From: Hyphomicrobiales bacterium
GTDB lineage: Bacteria; Pseudomonadota; Alphaproteobacteria; Rhizobiales; GCA-2746425
Reading direction: 5' to 3'
DNA: 5,029 nt
Assembly: GCA_002746425.1 (NCBI GenBank)
Contig: NVXB01000067.1
Span: 20,225-25,253 of the forward strand
The translations under genes were made by a program, and so were the position numbers. Shown piece after piece: positions 1 through 4,398 of the stretch. The notes below the pieces were generated by a model. It was not told the DNA's origin. It saw only the letters and a list, made by a program, of their open reading frames with translations, and made no database searches. Within the stretch, counting starts at the first letter, position 1. Every line of letters starts with the position of its first letter.

Positions 1-309
1 ATTTCTGTATGGGAAGAATCCTGCGTGTGGCGCAAAGCTGGCCTTGACGGGCTCGACCGGCAAGGGCGCGATTACCGCATTGCCTTTCAAAGCGCGCATA
101 TTTCCGGCCAGCGCGCCGCCATCTTGGCAGATTTGGCGGTAGCGCCCATTCCGCTCTCGGCCCTTGGCGGCTTGATCACCGAAGCTAAGCCAGAACTTGG
201 CCTGCCCGCCTTGCCAGAATATGCATTGGGTCTGCTGATTGCCGACAACCCCGCACCAGCCGTTACCGCTGCCGCTGATCATTTACGGGCAAGTTTTTCC
301 AAATGCTGA
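1..309 (+). CDS. LysR-type transcriptional regulator, C-terminal fragment (5' end outside window)
   Basis: The reading frame is open from base 1 to a TGA at 307-309 and gives the last 102 residues of a protein. The stretch WEESCVWRKAGLDGLDRQGR followed by RIAFQSAHISGQRAAILADL and AVAPIPLSAL is the second half of a LysR substrate-binding domain (periplasmic-binding-protein fold): a strand, the helix after the inducer cleft, then the hinge strand. LysR regulators are about 300 residues, so roughly two thirds, including the N-terminal winged helix-turn-helix, lies upstream of the window. There is a GTG at base 25, but the frame and homology-like sequence continue upstream of it, so it is not the start. 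Target genes and inducer cannot be told from this tail. The gene is convergent with the next one, with 6 bp between the two stop codons. Family call is firm; function is unknown. Confidence 0.85.
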   Translation: MSVWEESCVWRKAGLDGLDRQGRDYRIAFQSAHISGQRAAILADLAVAPIPLSALGGLITEAKPELGLPALPEYALGLLIADNPAPAVTAAADHLRASFSKC

Positions 310-315
310 TTTTTG

Positions 316-873
316 TCAGTTTGCAGAAGCTTGCCAAACAGTCAGACTGACATTTGCTGGCTCATCAAGCCAACGCTCCCCTCCGGGGGCCAAACCATGT
401 GCTGCCAAAATAGCTTCTGGTGATTGATCAACTGCGCCGGGAAACATCATGGTGCCGCCGGGCACATGCACGCCTTTGGCGCGCGCCAGGTGGAAGGTGC
501 TGTAGCCAATTTCCAAAAACAGGCCAAAAATATCTCGCCCACCGGGCACCGCTATTCTGCCACCCTGCGGCGCTGCATGTTCTTGAGCCTCGCGCCAGCT
601 ACACCCTGCGGGGTTCCACCACCAGCTATCGCTTTTTTGCTCAATACCTGACACCGAGCGGGACACGATCAAACGTTTTCGCTTTTTGGGATTGCCATTG
701 GCCTCATGCCCTTTGCGGCCCAAAACTGTCAGCGCAGCATCATCCAACGCGGCTTGAAAATAATCCCAGTCTGCATCATTTCTCAGCGCTTCAGGCATGT
801 TGCCATCGGCATCTGCAATGCAGTGATTGTCGGAAATAATGGCATAGCCATCAATAAAAACCGGCTTGATCAA
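316..873 (-). CDS. Dihydrofolate reductase-like protein (DHFR / RibD C-terminal fold)
   Basis: This is a 185-residue soluble protein if started at the TTG at 873-871. A longer reading from TTG 885 gives 189 residues, but the 873 codon has GGAG (883-880) six bases upstream, so I prefer it. No ATG lies in frame before the TAA at 906-904. The DHFR-like fold is suggested by three segments in the right order: residues 11-45 (AIISDNHCIADADGNMP then a D-x-x-x-F-like helix), LTVLGRKGHE near 48-57 at the place of the family's nucleotide-binding MGRKT, and IAVPGGRDIFGLFLEIGYS near 107-125 at the place of the GG-x-x-IY motif, followed by FHLARAKGVHVPGGTMMFPG. A usual DHFR or RibD reductase reduces a pterin or pyrimidine substrate with NADPH. 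The catalytic acidic residue and W/L-P-W motif of true DHFR are not evident, so the substrate is unknown. The length fits the family. There is no close gene partner on its own strand. Confidence 0.7.
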   Translation of the reverse strand: MIKPVFIDGYAIISDNHCIADADGNMPEALRNDADWDYFQAALDDAALTVLGRKGHEANGNPKKRKRLIVSRSVSGIEQKSDSWWWNPAGCSWREAQEHAAPQGGRIAVPGGRDIFGLFLEIGYSTFHLARAKGVHVPGGTMMFPGAVDQSPEAILAAHGLAPGGERWLDEPANVSLTVWQASAN

Positions 874-879
874 ACTGTT

Positions 880-883
880 CTCC
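880..883 (-). promoter_or_regulatory. Shine-Dalgarno GGAG deciding the start of the DHFR-like gene
   Basis: On the minus strand GGAG (883-880) is followed by six bases, AACAGT, and then TTG at 873-871. The competing TTG at 885-883 overlaps this site and has no ribosome site of its own. This supports an unusual TTG start five codons into the longest reading. Confidence 0.5.
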
Positions 884-964
884 AAGGGGTTTGGCGCTGC
901 GTGTTAGCGCATTGTTCTGTGCTTTTAGCTGCCACCTTGCTTTCGCGCCAACGCAGCCTGCTTC

Positions 965-974
965 TCGTATACAA
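965..974 (+). repeat. GTATACAA repeat, copy 1 (TCGTATACAA)
   Basis: A ten-base site of the form Y-Y-GTATAC-AA with the palindromic core GTATAC. It lies about 90 bp upstream of the DHFR-like start, so it could be an operator for that gene. It is identical in all ten bases to copy 2 at 1466-1475. Confidence 0.55.
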
Positions 975-983
975 TTTTTCAAA

Positions 984-1016
984 TTTTGACTCTGCCACAG
1001 ATATGGCACGTCAAAA
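984..1016. repeat. Inverted repeat TTTTGAC / GTCAAAA, 19-bp spacer
   Basis: TTTTGAC at 984-990 is matched by its exact reverse complement GTCAAAA at 1010-1016. The same arm pair recurs at 1053-1059 and 1070-1076. The arms are AT-rich, so chance is possible, but the repeated pairing upstream of the DHFR-like gene suggests regulatory half-sites. Confidence 0.35.
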
Positions 1017-1021
1017 GGCCT

Positions 1022-1035
1022 CAAAACTGGTTTTG
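1022..1035. repeat. Perfect 6-2-6 inverted repeat CAAAAC-TG-GTTTTG
   Basis: CAAAAC (1022-1027) and GTTTTG (1030-1035) are exact reverse complements around TG. The two-base centre makes it more likely a protein-binding dyad than an RNA hairpin. It sits between the two TTTTGAC/GTCAAAA pairs. Confidence 0.3.
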
Positions 1036-1052
1036 CTGCGTCCAAAATATTG

Positions 1053-1076
1053 TTTTGACGGACACATAGGTCAAAA
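1053..1076. repeat. Inverted repeat TTTTGAC / GTCAAAA, 10-bp spacer
   Basis: TTTTGAC at 1053-1059 and GTCAAAA at 1070-1076 form a second copy of the arm pair seen at 984-1016. The right arm runs straight into TATACAA (1077-1083), a partial copy of the GTATACAA repeat. Confidence 0.35.
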
Positions 1077-1378
1077 TATACAATTTGAGCGCGACATGAG
1101 CGCTGAATTGCGCCCTGTTCACATCGTTTTTTACACTGTTGTCAGCCAAATTCATTTTTAAGGTCAGCCACGCTTGTTTTGCGGAAAAACCGGGCTGTCA
1201 TTACACTCAAACCTCGAATTTCTACCCCTCCATTTTGGGCATTTCTCAAAATCGCCTGTTTTGTAGCAAAAGCCTCAACCAATCGGTGTTGTGTTTTTTG
1301 AGCGCCCACTTTGACAAAAGTTTAAATTGTCGTGATTTTCGTTGTTAAGTCATTATTAACCATAAATGACAGTTTTTG

Positions 1379-1394
1379 AATATCATGAGATATT
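1379..1394 (+). repeat. Small AT-rich hairpin AATATC-ATGA-GATATT
   Basis: A 6-bp stem with a four-base loop is followed by TTTAAT, which superficially resembles a weak intrinsic terminator. No gene ends just upstream on the plus strand, so I record it only as structure. Confidence 0.25.
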
Positions 1395-1457
1395 TTTAAT
1401 GCATTGATTTTATGATGTATTGTTGGCTTTTGCCAATTTTGCCTATGACTCAATAAA

Positions 1458-1506
1458 ATCAGTTTTCGTATACAACACGCAATTTATTGAATCATTTGAA
1501 CCACTT
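1458..1506 (+). repeat. Imperfect direct repeat, left copy
   Basis: Starts with ATCAGT (1458-1463), then GTATACAA (1468-1475), then ATTGA and TCATTTGAA (1492-1500), then C-x-CTT. The right copy at 1911-1958 has the same elements in the same order. From GTATACAA onward the offset is constant at 452 bp with 30 of 39 bases identical by hand count; one indel separates the ATCAGT segments. Confidence 0.5.
1466..1475 (+). repeat. GTATACAA repeat, copy 2 (TCGTATACAA)
   Basis: Ten-base copy identical to copy 1. It is embedded in the left member of the ~48-bp direct repeat pair. Confidence 0.55.
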
Positions 1507-1870
1507 GAGATTTCTCTGGATTTTTGATGCTGCCTGGAAATTAAAAATTTCGGTTTTTTGACACCCTATTTTTGGAGAAAAATCTGCCTGTTTTTGCCTA
1601 TTTTTTGTGGCTATGAGCAAATTCAGATTTTCACCCAAGACAGCACGCCATTTGCCGCTCCAGCTCAGCCAAAATGACACAATTTTGCAAGCGAGATTCT
1701 GAGCTGACATAACAATAAAACAATGACCCAAATAAGAGGGAATTTTACCGTCTATCGCTATAATTAGCCTCTAAATACGGAATAATAGAAGAGTGTTTTC
1801 GCCAATCCACTTAGAGTTTGCATTTAGCCACGGTAGCAGGTCGAGTGGGCCCATTATCAATGAAGTGCCG

Positions 1871-1880
1871 CTGTATACAA
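1871..1880 (+). repeat. GTATACAA repeat, copy 3 (CTGTATACAA)
   Basis: Contains the perfect 8-bp palindrome TGTATACA (1872-1879), flanked by GC on the left and AGC on the right, which makes the symmetry nearly continuous. Its start is 47 bp from that of copy 4, so the two could bind one regulator cooperatively. Confidence 0.55.
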
Positions 1881-1917
1881 GCCTCAGACCGGCCAAACCA
1901 GCACTGAGTCATCAGTC

Positions 1918-1927
1918 TTGTATACAA
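1918..1927 (+). repeat. GTATACAA repeat, copy 4: perfect palindrome TTGTATACAA
   Basis: This copy is a complete 10-bp palindrome of the T-N-G-T-n-n-A-C-N-A form known for GntR-family (FadR-type) operators. It lies just beyond the 3' end of the SDR gene, an odd place for an operator unless it serves something now missing. Confidence 0.55.
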
Positions 1928-1930
1928 AAC

Positions 1931-1954
1931 ATAAAAAATTGATTCATTTGAATC
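1931..1954 (-). terminator. Probable intrinsic terminator of the SDR gene
   Basis: On the minus strand, nine bases after the TAA stop codon, GATTCA-AA-TGAATC (1954-1941) can fold into a short stem (GATTC/GAATC with a four-base loop) and is followed by AATTTTTTAT. The stem is short and AT-rich, so termination may be inefficient, but position and T-run are right. Confidence 0.5.
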
Positions 1955-1963
1955 GCTTAGCGC

Positions 1964-2875
1964 TTATGCCAACTTGTTCTGCACATCCAAGAGCGCACGC
2001 TTCATGCCCTCGCGATAGGTTGGCATTGCATAACTCAGCCCCAATTGCTCTTTTGATTTTTGGTTGGAAACACGCTTGTTTTCACCATAAAACGAACGCC
2101 CCATGGGCGACAGATCGCATTCATCAAACGGGATGAGAGGCGGCACAGGCATTTTCAATAATTCGGCAGCGTATTTGACAACATCTTGCGGCGGAGCTGG
2201 CTCATCATCGGTGATGTTGAACAGGCCATCGGCGCGTTGCTGAACCGCCAGCACAAGCGCACTGGCAATGTCCTGCACATGAATACGGTTGAACACCTGC
2301 CCCGGCTTGTTAATGCGCCGCCCCTCGCCCCTAGCAACTTTTTCCAGAGGATTGCGCCCAAAACCATAAATACCGGACAGGCGAAACACGCCCAGGGGTG
2401 AGCCGATCTCTGCGGCCAGGTCTCGCCATGCATTTTCTGCGGCCAACCGCGCTAATGAGCGTTTGGACACCGGATAACACGCGCTGGTTTCATCCACCCA
2501 CGCCCCTTCATGATGCCCATAGACACCCACGGTCGATAAATATCCCAACCACGGTTTTTTGGGCAGGTCTTTGAAAGTGTTGGCAAAAACGCTCAATACC
2601 GGGTCACCGCCATAGGGCGCGCCCGGGTCGGCTCCGGCCACATCCGGGGCAATAGAGATGAGGATATGATCTGCTCGGCGCATGTGCTGCGCTATCTCCT
2701 CGCGAAAAATCCCATCAAAAAGCAATGATTGCCACCCGCGCGCTGCTATTTGTGCGCCGCCATCTGAGCTGCGAGAGGTCCCCACAATCTCAAAACCATC
2801 GGTCGCAAGACGCTGCGCTGCGTAGCTCGCTGAATAGCCCAGTCCGAAAATAAAAACCGTTTTGCTCTCACTCAT
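1964..2875 (-). CDS. SDR-family NAD(P)-binding protein, YeeZ-like epimerase/reductase
   Basis: A 303-residue cytoplasmic protein if started at ATG 2875-2873. The frame is open up to 2980, but the extra 35 residues precede the Rossmann strand, look non-conserved and cross the divergent promoter region, so I reject them. The first strand and nucleotide loop are VFIFGLGYSASYAAQRL (residues 7-23, G11-x-G13-x-x-A16). STVGVYG at 114-120 is the SDR serine-bearing strand, FRLSGIYGFGR at 164-174 follows the cofactor-binding helix, FNRIHVQDIASAL at 195-207 and FYGENKRVSNQKSKEQLGL at 262-280 with the closing YREG are hallmarks of the YeeZ-like atypical extended SDRs. YPVSK (134-138) spells Y-x-x-x-K, but in this group that place is not conserved as the catalytic pair. 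No substrate can be assigned. It is divergent from the arsR-like gene, and a terminator-like hairpin follows its stop codon. Confidence 0.8.
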   Translation of the reverse strand: MSESKTVFIFGLGYSASYAAQRLATDGFEIVGTSRSSDGGAQIAARGWQSLLFDGIFREEIAQHMRRADHILISIAPDVAGADPGAPYGGDPVLSVFANTFKDLPKKPWLGYLSTVGVYGHHEGAWVDETSACYPVSKRSLARLAAENAWRDLAAEIGSPLGVFRLSGIYGFGRNPLEKVARGEGRRINKPGQVFNRIHVQDIASALVLAVQQRADGLFNITDDEPAPPQDVVKYAAELLKMPVPPLIPFDECDLSPMGRSFYGENKRVSNQKSKEQLGLSYAMPTYREGMKRALLDVQNKLA

Positions 2876-2934
2876 ATTTTCTTGCTGTCCTGCTGGCTGC
2901 CCCCAAAGGGTATGTTGCGGTGGGCATAGCCGAA

Positions 2935-2951
2935 TTTGCAGCAGCTGCAAA
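2935..2951. promoter_or_regulatory. Palindrome TTTGCAG-CAG-CTGCAAA, candidate operator
   Basis: Two perfect 7-bp arms around a three-base centre lie 60-76 bp upstream of the SDR start and just upstream of the -35 of the arsR-like promoter. The position between divergent genes suits a regulator site for either. The binding protein is unknown. Confidence 0.4.
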
Positions 2952-2968
2952 CAGAACTCCAATTCCGA

Positions 2969-2996
2969 TTGACATTGCAAATTAATTCTATATTTC
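2969..2996 (+). promoter_or_regulatory. Sigma70-like promoter of the arsR-permease operon
   Basis: A perfect -35 TTGACA (2969-2974) is followed after 16 bp by TATTTC (2991-2996), a fair -10; TATATT two bases earlier is an alternative with a short spacer. Transcription would start near 3003 and give a leader of about 20 bases. The long dyad at 2982-3013 covers the -10 and start site. Confidence 0.5.
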
Positions 2997-3013
2997 TAGT
3001 TATATCGAATTAA
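2982..3013. promoter_or_regulatory. 32-bp imperfect dyad, likely operator of the ArsR-type repressor
   Basis: The left arm TTAATTCTATAT (2982-2993) and right arm ATATCGAATTAA (3002-3013) are reverse complements at 11 of 12 positions around TTCTAGTT, whose CTAG centre is itself symmetric. ArsR/SmtB dimers typically bind AT-rich 12-n-12 dyads overlapping their own promoter. This one spans the -10, the predicted start site and touches the ribosome site, so binding would block transcription of the whole operon. Assignment to the adjacent repressor is inferred from position. Confidence 0.6.
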
Positions 3014-3017
3014 AGGA
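3012..3017 (+). promoter_or_regulatory. Shine-Dalgarno AAAGGA deciding the arsR-like start
   Basis: AAAGGA is eight bases before the ATG at 3026. The earlier in-frame ATG at 3017 overlaps the site itself and cannot use it, so the protein should begin MDIAQAAQGF. Confidence 0.65.
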
Positions 3018-3025
3018 TGCAAAAG

Positions 3026-3349
3026 ATGGATATTGCCCAAGCTGCCCAAGGTTTTGCCGCCATGGGGTCGGAATCCCGGCTTCAGGTGTTGCGCACATTG
3101 GTGCGCGCTGGCGATACCGGCCTTCCGGTCGGCGATATCCAAAGCCGTACCGGCATTCCGGCTTCCACGCTGGCGCATCACTTGAAGTTTCTAACGGCTG
3201 CCGGGCTGATCATTCCCAACAAACAGGGGCGCAGCATCATCAACGCCGCCGCCTTTGATCATCTGACTGAGCTTGCACAATATATCACAGATGAGTGTTG
3301 CCACGATGAGAGTGCATCTGACATGCAAAAACTGGAGGCGCAATCATGA
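3026..3349 (+). CDS. ArsR/SmtB-family metalloregulatory repressor with C-terminal Cys-Cys-His
   Basis: A 107-residue winged helix-turn-helix protein, normal ArsR length. The first helix region GSESRLQVLRTLVRAG (14-29) is the family signature. LPVGDIQSRTGIPASTLAHH and LKFLTAAGLI (33-62) form the helix-turn-helix with recognition helix STLAHHLKFL, and IIPNKQGRSIINAA (62-75) is the beta-wing. The classical alpha-3 metal motif ELCVCDL is absent: the matching place reads LPVGDIQ without cysteine. Instead the C-terminal helix ends in DECCHDE with Cys91, Cys92 and His93, the only cysteines present. Vicinal C-terminal cysteines are known in ArsR variants that sense As(III) or trivalent methylarsenicals, so metalloid sensing is plausible but inferred. 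The gene overlaps the permease by ATGA, follows a strong promoter with an operator-like dyad, and is probably autoregulated. It would release DNA on ligand binding and derepress the transporter. Sensing of another thiophilic ligand is the main alternative. Confidence 0.88.
   Translation: MDIAQAAQGFAAMGSESRLQVLRTLVRAGDTGLPVGDIQSRTGIPASTLAHHLKFLTAAGLIIPNKQGRSIINAAAFDHLTELAQYITDECCHDESASDMQKLEAQS
3334..3338 (+). promoter_or_regulatory. Strong Shine-Dalgarno GGAGG for the permease, inside the arsR-like gene
   Basis: GGAGG lies seven bases before ATG 3346, within the last codons of the repressor gene. Together with the ATGA overlap it indicates coupled translation and possibly higher output of the permease than of the repressor. 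Confidence 0.7.
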
Positions 3350-4395
3350 GCCAGACCACCAACGCTGCACCGCATAACTCATTTCTAGCGATTTTGAGCG
3401 CGCTCAAAACCCGCCTCTCCACCCCTTGGACCGTGACATTTCTGGTGCCTATCCTTGTGGCGATCCTTGATCCGGCCAATCTGAGCATGATTGTCGAATT
3501 TGCCATACGCGCCTTGCTCAGCACCTTGCCTTACATCGTTTTTGCTGTGGCGCTGATTGCCTATCTCAAAGCGTCTGGCGCGCAAAGCATGATTGCCCGA
3601 GCCTTTCAGGGCCGCGAAAACAAGATGATTGTTATGGCCGCCATCTTTGGCGGGCTGGCGCCGTTTTGCTCTTGCGAAGTTATTCCGTTCATCGCCGGAT
3701 TATTGGCCTTGGGCGCACCTTTATCGGCCGTGATGGCGTTTTGGTTATCTTCGCCGCTGATTGATCCACCAACGCTGCTGATCACCGCTGCAGCCCTTGG
3801 TTGGCCGTTTGCTGTCGGCAAGGCTGTGGCCGCCGTCTCATTAGGGTTGATGGGCGGTGTTGTGATCAAATATGTTACCCGGGCCGGATTTTTAAACCAT
3901 GTCACCCGCGCGGCGCAATCCAGCGGCTGTGGCTGCGGGCCAGACCCGTTTGACGGCAAGCCGGTATGGAAATTTTGGGTTGATAGCACCCGCGTGACAA
4001 GCTTTCGTGAGGAAGCCATCGCCAACGGTTTGTTCCTCATTCGCTGGTTGGCACTGGCCTATGCGCTGGAAGCCATTTTGGTCAATTATATGCCCGCAGA
4101 ATGGATTGCCGGCGTGGTTGGCGGCGAGGGCATCGGCCCCATTTCCATGGCCGCACTGGTTGGCATGCCCGCCTATCTCAATTCCTATGTCGCACCAGCG
4201 CTGGTATCCGGGCTGATGGAGCAAGGCATGAGCGCCGGCGCTGCGATGTCCTTTATGGTGGCGGGCTCTGTCAGCTCTGTTCCGGCCATGGCGGCGGTCT
4301 GGTCGCTGGTGCGCCCACGGGTGTTTGCGCTTTATCTCGGCCTTGGCATTTCCGGCGCGATTCTGTCGGGCGTCCTGTTTCAGTTGGTCATGTAA
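3346..4395 (+). CDS. Permease of the ArsP/COG0701 (DUF318) family, probable metalloid or organoarsenical efflux
   Basis: A 349-residue inner-membrane protein with about eight to nine hydrophobic segments (roughly 28-48, 54-74, 94-107, 112-134, 139-158, 161-177, 226-247, 264-290, 297-320, 326-347). The signature after the third segment is APFCSCEVIPFIAGLLALGA (105-124) followed by PLSAVMAFWLSSPLIDPPTL, typical of this permease family. A second similar block, GMPAYLNSYVAPALVSGL to GAAMSFMVAGSVSSVPAM (273-314), is consistent with the family's internal duplication. The middle loop (about 178-225) carries GCGCG with Cys195 and Cys197. Family members include ArsP, which exports trivalent organoarsenicals; others are uncharacterised, so substrate is inferred from the neighbouring ArsR-type gene. 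The start is supported by GGAGG and the 4-bp ATGA overlap. The TAA at 4393 is followed at once by the next gene. Confidence 0.85.
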   Translation: MSQTTNAAPHNSFLAILSALKTRLSTPWTVTFLVPILVAILDPANLSMIVEFAIRALLSTLPYIVFAVALIAYLKASGAQSMIARAFQGRENKMIVMAAIFGGLAPFCSCEVIPFIAGLLALGAPLSAVMAFWLSSPLIDPPTLLITAAALGWPFAVGKAVAAVSLGLMGGVVIKYVTRAGFLNHVTRAAQSSGCGCGPDPFDGKPVWKFWVDSTRVTSFREEAIANGLFLIRWLALAYALEAILVNYMPAEWIAGVVGGEGIGPISMAALVGMPAYLNSYVAPALVSGLMEQGMSAGAAMSFMVAGSVSSVPAMAAVWSLVRPRVFALYLGLGISGAILSGVLFQLVM

Positions 4396-4398
4396 GCC

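Larger units (their letters stand above)
1911..1958 (+). repeat. Imperfect direct repeat, right copy
   Basis: ATCAGT (1911-1916), GTATACAA (1920-1927), ATTGA and TCATTTGAA (1944-1952) repeat the order and spacing of the copy at 1458-1506. The TCATTTGAA part also contributes to the terminator-like hairpin of the SDR gene, so function and shared descent are confounded here. Confidence 0.5.
874..1963. other. Gene-free AT-rich stretch with dispersed short repeats
   Basis: About 1.1 kb between the start of the DHFR-like gene and the end of the SDR gene carries no coding sequence I can defend. The reading frames present (for example 1139-1348 on + and 1492-1731 on -) encode low-complexity Phe/Lys/Asn/Cys-rich text without recognisable motifs or ribosome sites. 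Bases about 1340-1800 are strongly AT-rich with many A and T runs, while about 1820-1915 is more GC-rich. The stretch holds all four GTATACAA copies in the window, two imperfect ~48-bp direct repeats, several inverted repeats and a probable terminator at its right end. Both flanking genes are on the minus strand, so the left part should contain the promoter of the DHFR-like gene; I could not fix a convincing -35/-10 pair. It may be a decayed gene or mobile-element scar. No tRNA or rRNA was recognised. Confidence 0.6.

Noticed and set aside
315..351. Possible bidirectional terminator between the convergent LysR and DHFR-like genes (GTCAGT ... ACTGAC, and GTCAGACTGAC)
   Set aside because: The stem is short and interrupted, there is no T-run after it in either direction, and most of it lies inside the DHFR-like coding sequence.
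706..1161. 151-codon plus-strand frame across the DHFR-like 5' end and the gap
   Set aside because: Its first part is antisense to the DHFR-like gene and the rest has no motifs or ribosome site.
1139..1348. 69-codon plus-strand frame in the gene-free stretch
   Set aside because: Low-complexity Phe/Ser/Cys-rich translation, no family resemblance and no ribosome site.
1558..1586. TTGACA at 1558-1563 as a plus-strand promoter
   Set aside because: The -35 match is perfect, but no acceptable -10 lies 16-18 bp downstream and no gene follows on that strand.
1492..1731. 79-codon minus-strand frame in the gene-free stretch
   Set aside because: TTG start without a ribosome site and a Lys/Asn/Phe-rich translation typical of AT-rich non-coding DNA.
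1801..1905. GC-richer patch that might be a tRNA or structured RNA
   Set aside because: No cloverleaf or convincing stem beyond a 5-bp pairing with a long loop could be found by eye.
2155..2433. 92-codon minus-strand frame within the SDR gene
   Set aside because: Out-of-frame shadow of the SDR coding sequence.
2876..2980. In-frame N-terminal extension of the SDR gene by 35 residues
   Set aside because: The extension lies before the Rossmann strand, does not look conserved, and would place the start inside the divergent promoter region. ATG 2875 gives the normal family N terminus.
3017..3025. ATG 3017 as start of the arsR-like gene
   Set aside because: It overlaps the Shine-Dalgarno AAAGGA that is correctly spaced for ATG 3026.
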